DNA of 64,000 nucleotides from Dipylidium caninum. Lineage: Eukaryota; Platyhelminthes; Cestoda; Cyclophyllidea; Dipylidiidae. This document shows positions 1-13,178 of this stretch, piece after piece. Position 1 is the first letter of the stretch. Every line of letters begins with the position of its first letter. The position numbers and the translations under genes are program-made. Under the pieces are notes generated by a model. It worked only from the letters and a program-made list of their open reading frames with translations. It did no database searches and was not told the origin of the DNA. The DNA is taken from the NCBI GenBank assembly GCA_017562135.1, contig QEYB01000266.1, forward strand, positions 434,001 through 498,000. The letters run 5' to 3'.

Positions 1-3000
1 GTTCCAGTAGTTGAAGAGGCACACACGAACTCCGAACTGCTCGCCCCAGAAACCGACCTCGGGCACTTCCAGAGTGAAGTAGAAGCGACGCGCACCGTCG
101 AATCGGAGGGGCCTGCGCATGAGCGCCAGTCCTTCCGAGGCGTCCATCGCATACGCCCCCACGACCCACCCTGCCTCCATCTTCGGCAGTGGAACGCGAA
201 ATTGAATTTCGCCGTCAGGTCTACCAAAAAAGCCACTTTTCCATGAAAATTCAGCGCCCACACGTGTGCGCATCAAACATCTGCCAGGTTTTGGCGAAGA
301 AAACTAAACAGCCCATCAATCTGAGACGGAGGGCCTGTCGAGCGCACACCAACCGTCTCGCCGCCCCCAAGCACGGCCTCCGCTCGGCGCGCACCTCCAC
401 AGGGAGCCCGAATCCGGAGGCGACCATCTCGATTCCGATTAACCATTACTCCTCCGCGGACGAATCTCGCGGTCTGGTGGGGACGCCGGGCCCAGAACCG
501 CGGTTCGGCGCCCGGATGCCCAAGCTTCTCGGGCCAACTCCACTCGCCTGAGACCGTTTGTCCGGCAATGGCGGTGTCTAATGCCTGAGAACGCACACTT
601 CCCATATGCGCAGAGAAGAGGCCAAGAGGATGTATGTCCTCGTCCCTCGACTCTCGGCTCCTCTTCCCGGCACGGGCTGTAAAGTTGTCGGGCTCTTCTC
701 GTGCCAGCAGTCGCGTGAACGGGCACCTCGGGCACGCACACCATTCGCGCACTCCACTCGCAGGCCTCCCGCGTGCGGACGACAGCAGCGTCCAGAACCA
801 TGTTCGTCGCCCAGTTCCTCACCGAATGTGCAGCGAGTCAGCGGGCCGCCGGCGCGCTGGTCGTCGAAAGGCGGCCGCTTCGTATCTCGCTCAAGTGGGG
901 TGGGGATTGAGGCAGCTGGGTGCACCGGGTCCGGAGCAACTCTGTCCTCACGAGGGAATGTCCGCTGGTAAATCGGGAGGGGGACTCACTTGACGACGGT
1001 GCTGTGCCACATCCACGCGCCGTCCTCCCAGTTGCGGTAGAGCATCTCAAAGGAGCCGAGCTGCCGCAGCTTTGGCCGCTGGTTCGTGGCCGCGGTGCTG
1101 TTCTCGGGGCAGTCGGCCTCGTCGGCCCAGTTAACGCACTGATTGACGCCGTCACAGCGCTCCGCCCGCGAGTAGCACTCTCGTCCCACCGTGGCGTAGC
1201 AGGGCAACGCCCGCGCCGGGTTCTCCGTCTCATTGCACGTATCTGAAGGGCAGGAGGGAAGGGGGGTGCGTCGGACCAGGGTGAACAGCCTCACTCCCTC
1301 CTTTAATGCACTGGCCACCGGCAACCTGTGACATTTCGTCTACGAAGATGATTAGTGTCCTTCGGGTCTAACACCTCCAAATGTGGTCAGCTGCCGGCGG
1401 ACGTGGCAGGCAAGTGTCCGTCTGACTTTCCGAAAAGCTCCTCTTTTAGCAAGTGACAGATGCCACCGCGCGTCCTCCGCAAACCGCTGGAGGAGGCGCT
1501 TCTCCTAATTCCCGCGGTTCGTGTGATGATTGGGGCCCGCGGACGTCGAAAACGGGTGTTCGGAGACACCGTGACACACATAGACTATCACTTGCACCGA
1601 GTGACTCCACCAGCTAACATGGCGGACGGGGACTAGAGAGCGAAATGCAAAATTCTCACACCGCTGCCTCGTCGGCGCCGGGCGGCGAGTGGCTGGTGCC
1701 CCGTTTTGACACAAATCAGCCTCTCAACATGCACGAAACAGCCTACGGAGTGGAAAAGAGAACCTCATGACATCCGACGCTGCGCACCGAGCCGAATAGG
1801 TGAGTGTAACTCGCACCGTGGGCCAACGCAGCTGACAAGTGTCAGGTGCATCGAATGCTCGGCCGCTGCACTCACGATAGAAGTTGGCCTTCGTGAAATT
1901 GGCGTCGGTAAACATGACGAGGCCGGATTTTTGTACAGTGGAGTTGGTGTCTGCCCCGTAGGTGGGCGCGGGCACGTAGACGCGGTCCACCTGGCTGAAG
2001 CTGTTGTACCACTCGAATGTGTACGGCATCTGCGCGTGCGCCTCGTACAGAGCCATCTCGTCCACCACCTAAAGGGCGGGCGAAAACAGGTGAGTGCGGC
2101 CTCCTACCACCCCGAGGCACGCGACAAGACGGCCCCCGCCTACGTTGTGCTCCTGGATGAAGGAGGGGCTGTCGTAGCGGAAGAGATCGGCGTGCAGCAC
2201 GTTGACGGCGAGGTAGGAGCCCGGCGCGGCACGGCCCCTCACCTCCACCGTGTCCATGTTCAAGTCCTTCCCACGATTCACCTGAACCTCCACGTTGTTT
2301 ACGCCGCTGTAGTTGGTGAAGAAGGTCAGACTGTCCGCAACTATCTCGCCATCATTTTTCACACAAAAAGGCCAAAATTCGGCAAATCGGCGCCATCGCT
2401 TTCGAGATGGCGATTGAGAAGGACCGAAAGGTAACTTCGCTGGGCATTGAGATGCGATCGGAGGTGATAATATTGCCGCCCGCTGTGACCTGCGACGTGC
2501 AAAATGCCGCATTACGTTAAGAGGGTTGGTCGCGTGAGTTTAACTCCTCACTTTAAGGTGGCGCCTGCCAACGCCTGAATGACCCTCCGCACATAGGCAC
2601 AAGGCGATATACGATGAAACTTACCAAGTAGTGGACTGTGCTCACAGGATAATTCGTCTCCACGTTCAACACCATATACTGGCCAACCTGGAAGAGTTAA
2701 AATAGGGCATTACGGATGACTAGAGGCATCTCGCGGCCTCCATTAGGTGATTTGGGCAAACCGGGATGTCGTTTAACTGAGGCGACGACGGCCCATGCCG
2801 CTGTCCGGTTCCGCTCTTAATTGTTCACTGCAGTGAACCACTTCCAACAACGGTGATCGCATCATCCTACGCGATTATCTTCAAATGGCGTAACCTCACA
2901 ACAGTCCCCGATGTCCCCGTGGAAGGGTCGCGGAGGGTGTGTGGGGGGGGGGGTGAGTGAATGGACGCACCTGTGGTTGCGGCGTGGTGGTTGTCAGTTG

Positions 3001-5232
3001 GAGGTAGGTGCTCGACGGGGATTGGAATTTGAACAGCCGCTGATAGGCAGTCGCGAGCACTATGGAATTCTCATCCATAAACGCCGCCTAAGTGCACAGC
3101 AATAATGTTCGTCTTCAATTTAGCAATGAATTATATAATCTGCCTACGGTGGTCACAATCCGGAAGAGACCCATAAACCCATTTTAAACTTAATGAAATT
3201 AGCACCATTACAGTGAAATTATCGGGCGAATAGGAGGCTAAATCTGCCTAAACTTCTTCCTTTGGGCCAATTCTATTCCCCCGAGAACTACCGAACTGCC
3301 ACACGAATGGATTGTCGATTCGCAATATATTACTACTGTCGGGGCTTCCGATGTCGAAGTTCAAGCCCGAGGGTGTAAAAGAAGCGGAAAGGGAAGGGAC
3401 GACGGTACCTGAAGACGCAGACTGGTGCACGTGCCCTCGGCGGTAGGACGAAAAGTGTACTGTATCAGGGAGTCATCTGGTATGGGCAAAAAGACCCTCC
3501 TCAATTCCGCGCCTTCCGCGCACGTGACCGTTAGTCTAACCCTTCTGTTGCCTATGTACAGAGGCTGTTGACCGTCGGCAGTGAAAATCACCATCTAAAG
3601 GGTAAAGTTGTTGCAAATTCTTAGTCGATATTCCCTGAGTACATGACATTATGGGGCGAAATAGATTTTCTTTTGAAATCACCCACGTAGGCAGTGAAGT
3701 ACATTTCTGGTTTGTAGGGCCGGACCTCGCCACCGAGGAATTTGATATTGGAGTTGGCCGAAAAGATTTGAGTGAAGGCCCACCCCGTTCTGGTGTCCCC
3801 CTCCCACCAATTTGTCACTGAAACATTCGCCCAAATGTCCATGTTTGACAATGATGACTCTGTACCGCCCACTGTACCAGTGAGTTGGGCTCTTAGCTCA
3901 AAAAAAGGCACTATAAAATCCGCATGGCCATCCATCTAAAACGCAAAATACGAATCGTCTTAAATATATCTTACCGGCTAGTAATAAGTAGTACTACTAA
4001 TACCTGTGGAATGGTGCGCTTAACAGTTCCCGCCGGGGGCTTGGACCACATATCGAGCCCGCGCTCACGCATTTCAACGATAACAGTCGCATTTCCACGA
4101 ACGTACTTCCCGCTAGTGTAATTTGCTTGAACTAATCCTGTGAGAGCGAAATCTTCGTCAGAATACCGAGGTAACACAGTCACATTAACATCCCACAATG
4201 GAGCCCCTATGAGAAGATGCGTCAGGGGAAAACAACTGTGGTAATTACAATATTCCACCACTTTGAACGTCTTTGCGGTCACGTATTTTTCGTGCCTTGC
4301 TCGAATTGTCCATTCTCCCTCATTAACTTGATCCGCCAGAGCAAAGTCAAGTTCAATAATACCTGCAAAGGATGTAACGTTCGCCATTATCACTTACCTC
4401 CAATGTTTGTCATTGGATTAAGCCAACGTTTAAATAGATTATTGGAAGCATCAAGAACCTCAACCGATACAAGAGAACCAAACCATGGCATCAAATCCGG
4501 CTGCACGGGGACAATACGGACGCGTACTATTTGATTCTGATGGTAGATTGGTTTGCTTGTCTTTAGAGGAACCCTTAGTAGAGCACGAATGATCCGCTTA
4601 CTTGAATCAATAGGGAAACTGTCTTGGGATATAATTCTACTGCGGTGCGATTTTGGAACAACAGTGAACCATTTGTAGCTATATAACCGTCCAAATGAAG
4701 CCAGTAGTCTCCTCGAGATGCTTGATTTGGCACCTTAAAAACACAATAAAAAATGAACTTGAACTCTAATACATAATCAAATGCCCTAACTGAGCAAATC
4801 TCTCTATCATATCGCATGAAAAAAAAGGCTTTAAAAACTTTCGTCGTGGTATCCTCATATATGGTATAATTAAGCTAAGATTCTAGTAGATTCATACCCT
4901 CATTTGAAGGATTCGTGTTCCTGTCGCCAGGAAAGTAGAGGAAGTGGAAATCATTTCCATAACTCCGCGCTTAATTGCAAGACGCATAGTGACCTGCGGA
5001 TAAATCATTCGTAAAATCGAGACGCTTATTTGCACATCTTCATCTGGCCTGATTTGTTTGGGAGCCAATATGATATAAGAGCTTAAAATACAGACAGTGA
5101 TGTTAATAAAATCCCTTACGGAATTGGCTCCAACATGTAACCTCCCATCTGTTGTGAAGATACCGGAGAAATCAGAAACAGGAGAACGGAACAAAAAGCT
5201 GCAAAGTTGAAGCTATGGGTATTATTCAGCAT
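1..5232 (-). CDS. Macroglobulin/complement-related thioester-family protein with LDLa domain, 5' part (cut by window edge)
   Basis: Secreted alpha-2-macroglobulin/complement (TEP) family protein. The start at 5232 gives a hydrophobic signal peptide (core CSVLLFLISPVSS). I read exons at 5120-5232, 4898-5081, 4602-4733, 4398-4560, 4249-4362, 4004-4206, 3687-3935, 3409-3594, 2971-3087, 2625-2687, about 2143-2403, 1876-2068, 990-1242 and 1-170; the phases of nearly all of these agree. Family marks in order are YIILAPKQIRPDEDVQ (MG1), KPIYHQNQIVRVRIVPVQP (MG2), VEVRGRAAPGSYLAVNV (MG5/6 area), an LDL-receptor class A module in 990-1242 with six cysteines (CDGVNQC, WADEADC), and GEQFGVRVCLFNYW at the left edge (start of the A2M domain). 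An LDLa module inside a TEP is the layout of insect Mcr and its relatives. The thioester and C-terminal domains lie beyond position 1. Mcr-like is my subfamily inference; membership of the A2M superfamily is firm. Confidence 0.9.
990..1242 (-). other. LDL-receptor class A domain exon inside the TEP gene
   Basis: This single exon is bounded by an AG acceptor at its upstream side (just above 1242) and a GTGAG donor (just below 990). It encodes six cysteines with the spacing of an LDLa repeat, including RCDGVNQCVNWADEADC. The acidic DEADC end matches the usual calcium-binding half, although the classic DGSD is NWAD here. The rest of the exon (ending WMWHSTVVK) returns to TEP-like sequence. Confidence 0.85.
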
Positions 5233-7557
5233 TTTAAAATGGATTTAAAATTAAAATAAAACACTTAAGGTTGGTTCCAAGGCAAGAAGAGGGCACCATA
5301 TGCAAATGCAAAACCATTGTATAATAAAAACCGAACTCTTTAAACATAATATTAACGCATGGTTTAAACCAAACAACGTGAAAATTTTGCCCGTGATCCA
5401 AAATTTATCTTTAGCAGCGAGAAATTATTACTACGAAAATGCCGACGCATACAAAGATTACACAAATGCTGTCACCTATTTTCGAGGATCCAATCCACTG
5501 AGTGATAAATTCAAAATTATTATTATCATATGTAAATAAAGTGATTACTATACTTTTTCTCATAAATCGGAGCCGCTTTTGAATTTCATGAAATGCAGTT
5601 TTTCGGAAATGCTGAGTAAGGTCAAGTCACCCTAACCGTACTATATATTTTCAAATTTATTTCGTTTTGGCATAAAAGATAGGGAATTACCTGTAATGGT
5701 GCATGTCATGTGTGCGGTAGAAAAAAATCATAAGCTCATTAGAGGGAAAGTCTTTTAAAATGTTAACCAATATAATAAATAAAGTTTCAATAATAAAAAC
5801 AATGTAGGTCACTAAATTATTATAGCCAAATACTTTCTAGATTACAATATAACTTTTTGTTTTATGACTAATAAATGGCGTAGAGATATTTATTTAGTTA
5901 TAGTAGGCTGGGAATAGGTAATTTTGAATTTTGCTCCGGCAGACTAATCGCTGGCGAAACGATGTGCTCCATAGCCGCAAACAATTAGTCAAACCTTGAT
6001 TACACATTGATTTTCGTCGGGACCATAGGATAGGCGAAAAAAGCTTCTCTTCTGAAAATACCAATGTCGCATCTGTCTTGGTACTTATAATACAAATTCT
6101 CTTTTTTGCTTTAGTGTCTCCTAGAACAGCAATTTAATGCACACTAGTTTCCCTTTCACATACCAGCCCCTAATAACAGTATTGATTCGGTACCGGTACT
6201 GTGCTGAACAGCAACGAAACAGGTCTAAGCTCTGTAGGTAACGAAGACGCCGTCTGCGTTCGCTCATGTTATTATTCGATACCTTACATTCATTCCAATA
6301 TTTGACACTATGCAAATTTTCGAGGCAATCAAAATCAAAAAGGCTGCAATGATAGATTAACATATCTCTTCTCTGATTTAAGTTCCCGTCACTTTCACCG
6401 CATCTATTTCAATGGGGTCTACAAACGTCTCACGCACATAACTCAAATGTATTCCTCGCCGTTCCACGCTTGATTTTCTTTTGTTTAAGTTGTAAAGCCA
6501 CTGTTGTAACTGCATTTAGATGTTGGAACCCGGTACCGCTGTCATATGGACCTTTCCTCAGGATGAAGCATTTTCATCATTATTTTTTATTACCTCGAAA
6601 TTAATTAGATCTCATATACAATCTAGTACACTACTCTCGTCATTCCTGTTAGCATGGAATAAGATCCACATCTTCTAGGTAAGTAGTAAAAGTCAAAAAA
6701 ATTGGCGTATCTGTGAAATTAAAGACCCCCTACGCACAATGGCTGTCTCCTAGGTCAAACTTAAGGCATATCGTTTTTTCTTCAGCCGGCGGAAATCCAC
6801 ATCTCAGTAATGTTGTATATCTTCATGTAATTCTTGGAAACTAATAGGGTTGGCTTAGAACCAAGAGGCCAGGCATAAATGCAGTCATTATTTCTATTTT
6901 GCACAGCGAGGTTTTAACCACCGGTACACCAACCTCAAGGTCGTGCAGTTAGTGAGACCTCACTCCCCCCCCCTTCTATCGCGCTCAATTTTACTTAGAG
7001 TAACAATCATCAGTACCCCAAGGTAAGTGTGAACAAAACAAACTGACACTAGAAAGAACCCTTTGACATTGGAAAGCACAATCCCAGAAGGCCTACTCTT
7101 CACCTAGATGCAATAAACCGAATTGACAAAAAGCATGCGGATCATAACTGCGCATTACACCGGGAAAAATGGTTAGTGACAAGGAAGAGGAACAATTAGC
7201 CGAATAACTAAGTCATCGCATTGTTGAGAAATCTACTAAGAAATTGCATTAAGTATTCATAGGTCGAATCATGGTGTATGGCCCCGGGTGTGATAGGTTG
7301 CGACTAATGACATTAAGTAGTTGTAAGAAAAAGGATTACATATAGAAAGACTGATCATCTGTGAAAGCAACTAAATGATCACATTACTCTACATCTCGGT
7401 CACGGGCACTTTCGTTAACACAAGAAAATGTGATATAAAACGGGGAAAAGCAAAGTGGGTTTAGCTGACGAGGCAAATACCAAACACAATCTGGGAACAA
7501 TAAAAAGCCTGCTCGAGGATGACCGTTAAATAATCGGCACACGTAACGGAGCAATAA
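5233..7557. other. AT-rich intergenic stretch, no gene seen
   Basis: Reading frames are short and none resembles a known family. The stretch lies between the divergent 5' end of the TEP gene (transcribed leftward from 5232) and the 3' end of the NAD kinase gene. It should hold the TEP promoter and the NADK2 3' UTR, but I could not place either precisely. Confidence 0.5.
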
Positions 7558-10500
7558 TCAGACACCGGTTTCGTCAGCGAGGTTGGCCACGCAAAGCGCG
7601 TCGTTGGGATCAATGGAGAGTTCAACGGTGGCACCATCCTCAAAAGGCAATGCTAAACAGCCGTCCACACAAAGGTACGCATCATCCATGCGTGACACCA
7701 CTCGTACTCTATGAAAGATAAGAAACCCAACTCAGAAAGTTATCAAATGGCCTGGTGGGATACAATGGACGTGTATAATTGTCCGGAAGTTAACTAAATC
7801 GGCACAAATAAGTACAAGAAACATCGACTGGTAACAATAAACAACTTCCGGGCTCCCATTTCACGAAATAACAGTTACTCCAGCTCCGCCCATTATCCAG
7901 TTGTTAAATATAACTCAAGTCTAGTTGGAGCATCCACGCTTTAATTCTTCTCTATTGTCATCAGACATCTAAGCACAAATGTTTCTCATGGCCATTCAAG
8001 GAATCTAACGCTTCTTCGCCAAATTCGGTAGAGCAGTTTAGAATTACTTAAAATATATAATTGAAAGATAACTGGGAGTAGGTTCTTTACTGTAAATCCG
8101 TGTAAGCACGTTGTATAAACAAATATAAGGCGCGTGTGTATATGGTTGAATTCATGCATATATCTCATGCTCAGACATGAATGTGGGCATCTAAACCGTG
8201 CTCCTATCTCACACAAATTCGGACATCAAGGGTGATTTCAAAACCTGGAGGGAAAGCGAAAAAGAGGACAATTTTGTCACCCAGTGCTTACTTTTTCGTG
8301 AAACCGCGAGGAGACCCAAACTTAAAGACACCTGAAATGTAAAGTAGGCTTCTTTGAAAGAAGTAATTTTATATATAATGCGGTAAACAGATGGTTAGTT
8401 TTACAAAATTACACAGTCTGGTGTAAATTACGGAAGTAGCTAAATATTGCTAACTGGAATAAACAAGGTAGGATCTAGAACTACCCTCTCGAGATATAAC
8501 TTACACTTCTGGCTGGTCAAGAGGCTCCTGAAATTGACAAAGTAAATCCCAAATGAGTGCGGATTATACCTTACACAGAGTACTTTAAAAGAGACTTTAA
8601 ATTTACACATAGCTTAAAGCAATTTTGAAGTGTTTATAAAATATGTGTTTAATTAATCTCCTTCCTAAATTGGTCGACCAAAAATGGCGAATAAAGATAA
8701 CATGTGGGACGTACAATTAGAAACTAGCTCACGAACGGAATAGGCCATAAGAGGAGAAGCGAAGGGGAAGAGGAGATCACGATTAAAGCGCTCGGAAACT
8801 GTGACGGCGGTGTCATCGGAAGAAGAGACGGAGGCAAGTTCAAGAAGGCGGGAAACGAGGGGAGCGTCTACTTGATTAAGACTACGATACCAAGAGGAGG
8901 AACCGGTACCCGTGCATACTAACAGACCACTCGACTTCTGATTGACTGGAGCTTTCCCTTCTATCGATAACTCGTACCGCGAGACCCTAACAAACGATAA
9001 GATTTAATCAAAGGTGTCATTGATTCGACGCTTATAAATTAAAGGAGACATATTGTCTAGATGTCAACCAAAGAAAAAAATAAATTGGAGAACCAAAAGT
9101 ATCAATTTCACAGGGAAAGTTGAAGAAAGAAAGCAATCTGAAGGTGTGTTTAGTGTCGACTCTTGGATAAAATTGATGGTCATACCGTGTATCATAAGAA
9201 TCACCCAGTCATTAAGTAAGGCTGTATGATGAACTCAGCTCCACACCAGCCACTTCAAACGGACTAACCGAGCAGCCATACAGGCACTGATGAAGACATC
9301 GTTTAGTGCTCGCACAGGAAGCAAATAAGTTGGTGGGCTACCAGGCACCGGTGAGCCACTGAGGCCTACAAGGGCATCCCCAGTGGAGTTAGAATGAGGA
9401 GAGTGTAATCCGAACAAGCGAGGGGTTACACTGTCCAGTGGCACTAGGAGATTCGGTGGTGTTGACACGTAGAGACGAATTCGTTGACGAAATTGTTGTC
9501 TATAACCGTGATATCAGGAAACATATAGTAATGAAGTGCACCAGATGCCACACGACGAGAATCATGTTGAAAAAACAGCAAATACACTTAAAAACTAGGT
9601 TTTGCACAAAATTACTGTATTTAGTTGGAACCAGCATAAAACCTAATTGGAAATGATATCGAAAGTGAGATATATCACTTTAAATGAGATGCTTACTGAA
9701 AGCGTCCATTCATCAGTCTCTCGACAATCATCGGGATCTTATTATGCCAGTGTCGAGGCAGACAAAGAGAGCCTTCTGAACTGAAATTTAGGAAAATTAT
9801 TTGTTAAAAATATTAACTGCAGTTAAAATCTGAAGGCTTATGCCGTTTAAGTCAGACACAATCAATAATGATATATAAAGCCGGTAATGCTAAAGTCCCA
9901 CTGAAATGATTGGCAATACTGCGAATATTCGATGTAAAATCTCATCTGATTAATTAAAGGGGGAATAGCTCATCAAACGGGAAAATTTTATGTAACATTA
10001 AAATGGAAAGTCAGAACAAACGATTCCGGATTGCTATTGATTCCGATTATTGTCTTCCCCTTTTCGGTAATCTTGAGAGCTGAAGTGAGAAAAGTTCCGT
10101 CACCGCCGACGGACACAACAAGGTCAGCAGGCCTCACATGTTCGAAGTCATATTCCTTGAAGTTTACAACGGTTACTTGAACGCCGTATTTCCTTTTTGA
10201 AGAAATTTTTAAAATAAAATAACCACAATAAACACACAACCGCAGAATGATATTTCTGCTAAAATAGTGGTGAAAGAAAGAGCGCAAAAAATAAAGCTTT
10301 CCATTATGCTTTAGTAAGCTCCTGGAGAGGCAAATTTAGCGCGTATTGAACCATATAAAACCATTGACAACACAATAAAGCATGTGAATCTAACAGTGTT
10401 ACGGGAATAACTCCCCAAGAAAACCGACTGATCAAGGCAACAACATACTTGAAACAACGCGCAAGTTCATTTATAATACGAAAATTGCCTTCATGGACGG

Positions 10501-10788
10501 GAAGCAAGGGTCTGAACTCTTTCCCCTTTTGTGATACCTTAATATGAGCTTCGTCATACTTCTTACATAAGTCTCGGAAGAGGGATTGGGAGAGCAGTGG
10601 TCAGTTGTTTTACATACGACTAGAACCTTCCCAAACTGATTTGCGTTAGTGTAACTTGAGGAGAACTTGTAAAATAAGGCAAACAGTGAGGCAACTCTTG
10701 TTTGTGGCAGGAAACACGCAGAGCTCACCAGCATTCGCCGCCTAAACAAGGAGCGCAAAATTGACCTTGGGTAGAAACATGTGGCCAC
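7558..10788 (-). CDS. NADK2: NAD kinase, mitochondrial-type (NADK2-like)
   Basis: Enzyme that phosphorylates NAD+ to NADP+. The diagnostic GGDGT motif of the NAD-kinase fold is in LVVSVGGDGTFLTSALK near 10060-10120. The following GINSNPE is the NADK2-type version of the conserved NTDPE. Other exons match NADK2 in order: FRIINELARCFK (about 10445-10510), LPVRALNDVFISA (about 9240-9440), GTGSSSWYRSLN (about 8728-8925), and a last exon (about 7558-7711) with VRVVSRMDDAYLCVDG and a stop at 7558-7560. The first exon (ATG at 10788) has a basic, serine-rich N-terminus, fitting a mitochondrial presequence. The splice between the first exon and KVSQKGKEFRPLL was not settled, and exons between 7.7 and 8.7 kb may be missing from my model. 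The family call is firm; the exact start and exon list are less sure. Confidence 0.85.
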
Positions 10789-11330
10789 AAAAGTGGTTAG
10801 TCTTCCCCATAAAGTGACATTAAGAGCAATAAAACGTCAGAATCTTAGTGGATGTGTCCGTCTATTTAGCGTAAGTTTGAAGGTATACTCCAAGAGAAGC
10901 ATATGCAAACCCGCCGAAAATATATATCAGGAAGGTAATGGGGCAAGTATACTGCATCAAAAGTCTTTCTATCTCGCAAAGAGATGGAAACAATCAATAG
11001 GTGCGTCGCGCTACCAAAGAGAATTTAGCGGCGGGAAATCTAGGTCAAAGCAAGAATAAGTTCATAAAGAAAATAAACTAAGAAGGTGTGTAAGAGGCAT
11101 ATTGGAAGTCAGAATGTGCCTGTCAAATGAGATGACAAGATTTTTCACCCTTAATCAACGGCTGCCACACATTAGGAAGTGTAAACAGATATTCTCCTAC
11201 CGAGATACGGTTTAGTAAAATATTTGAACATATGCGAGAAATTCATAACGTATAAGCACAAATTGTAACCCAAATAAATGTAATTCAGTAGCACAATAAC
11301 CCAATTTATCACAAACGGTTTAGACCATAG

Positions 11331-12847
11331 TAATGTATATTCTCTTCTTCCATCCGATGAAATGACGTTGACAAAGTGTGAGGAAACTTCATCCTCATTC
11401 GAGCTCTCCTGGCACGAAGATGTGATGATTAAGGGGACGTGAGTCGCTTCTTTCATTTCCTTTTATTTATTCACATTGTCAGCAGGTCAACCCCAGTTGA
11501 AAATTTTGTCCCTTGCTACAGTCCTTCTCATCCTCTCAACATAGTTTTCGGGTCTGTGAGCTTTTTGATTAGGAGTCCCTAATCGGAACCCCATTAGCTT
11601 TCGGCAAATTCGTAGCCATAGTTGAGGAAGAGACCCTTTTGCCACCACGACATGCTTTGTTGGACCATTAATTTTTCCCTGCGGTGGAAGTCTTCCTTTC
11701 CTGAGGTGAAGTTTAGCAATGGTGCGGTTTGCACTTGAGTGTTGCAGACTACTTCACTAGTTGGTCTTATAAGGTTCAACAAATGCCCGTCCCTCCCCTC
11801 CTTTTCTGATGCACTTCCTTTGCTTTCAGAGTGGTTCGTGTGTATCAGGCCTGCCATCTGTAGACTGAATGATGGTGTGTGAACAAATGGTCAGTAGCCG
11901 GCCGGGGCGGGAGGTGGTGGTAGTGGTGGGCCGCCGTAGACAACTGTCCCCGCCACACATAGTAGCTCCTGTCTTCCCGTTTTAGCCAGACTGGTCACAC
12001 GAGGGGAGTTGGGATCTGACCTCGTTCGCCTGTTCCAAAACCATTCATTGCTCTCCTCTTAGAAGTGCGCTTTAACCATAGTAGTGCATGAGGATGCACC
12101 ACTTAGTACAGAAGGTATAAATGTGCGATGCAAGTAACATTCGGTAGATGCCACGCTTCTCGGACATCGCCTTCCTGCACGGTGAAGGACCAACACAGGT
12201 GGATACATGAGGCTTTGTGAGTAGCTCAGAGGAGCACCGATCAGTCGTGCGTCGACGGGTGAATGGTTCAATTGCCCAGTTTATAACTTCACGATTGGGT
12301 GGCTGAGCACGTAGTGGGCGAATTAAGAGGCCAGCATGTGGAAGTAGGGGTGGAAGGAAGATGCCCTCCCGAGGTGAAGTCTCCTCTCTTCAGCACTACG
12401 ACCACGTGAATGCCTCCTTACTGTCTGCGAGGAGGGCAGCGCATGTCTTTGGAGGACGCATTCGGAGGCGGCGATGGTAGTAGGACCCAGTGTGCACGAT
12501 GGGCCGTGCTCCTCTGACATAATGGCCTCGAGAATGTAACTTTCTCTTGAAGCGATGATTGCTGGGACGTGCCGCGAACAGTGCGAGGCTCTCCGGTCAA
12601 ACGGTTCGGTTGCCACGGGCAAAAGGGCAACCAGCACTTCACTCTGGCGTGGGTGCGAAGTGTGGATGTCAACCCGGTGATGATAAAACACGTCCCGTCG
12701 GCTACGTGTGTGGAAGCGGAGATCGCGACAAGGCGGGTCTACCTCGCGCCCTGCGACGACACCGTGGTCTCGCAGCACTGGCATTGGGACATGGTGCAGT
12801 GGAAACGCGCCAAGAAGCACGAGAAGGAGCTCCATCTGGAGCATTAG
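11331..12847 (+). pseudogene. Orphan 3' end of the GalNAc-transferase gene (lectin-domain exons only)
   Basis: The plus strand carries part of the penultimate GALNT exon (about 11331-11438, SDEMTLTKCEETSSSFELSW), then a GTGAG donor, a 1114-nt intron and the whole last exon (12553-12847, CHGQKGNQHFTL to the stop at 12845-12847). The transmembrane, catalytic and first lectin parts are absent; upstream is unrelated sequence. The last-exon protein is identical to the one in the intact gene at 27981-28275. No promoter or start exon was seen. It is either a dead fragment or a donor for gene conversion. Confidence 0.88.
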
Positions 12848-12922
12848 ACGGCTGTGTATAACACTCCCACCTGCCTCCCCTCTTCTTATCACCTGCATGT
12901 TTCTCACCCTCCCCCATTTGGC

Positions 12923-12958
12923 TGTGTGTGTGTGTGTGTGCGTGTGCGTGTGCGTGTA
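12923..12958 (+). repeat. (TG)n/(CGTG)n microsatellite in GALNT 3' flank
   Basis: (TG)9 is followed by three CGTGTG-type units. The same tract, with the same unit count, lies in arm B near 27866-27906 on the other strand. Confidence 0.95.
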
Positions 12959-13140
12959 TATACTCGGTCTTCTGTATTTTCGACAGCAGCATTAACCTTC
13001 TTGGGCCCAAGAATTGCCATTTGCTACTGTTGAGTAGGGGCTTCTTGTCACCTGCTCCTTAGGGCGGTTGTGCAGTTGAGGAGGCGGCACAGGGCCTTGT
13101 GGTCGCGAGGAGGAGGTGGGAGAAGGGAGAGAGGCCGTGT

Positions 13141-13178
13141 GAGGTGGGGTGGGGTGAGGTGAGGTGAGGTGAGGCGAG
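13141..13178 (+). repeat. GGTGA-type minisatellite
   Basis: Tandem GAGGT/GGGGT units. Arm B has a clearly shorter version near 27670-27700, so this is one of the indels that separate the arms. Confidence 0.85.

Noticed and set aside
1706..2434. 242-codon plus-strand frame
   Set aside because: Shadow of TEP exons on the other strand.
12323..12907. 194-codon minus-strand frame in arm A (and its twin at 27921-28505)
   Set aside because: It is antisense to the GALNT last exon and intron; the sense frame is the recognisable lectin domain.
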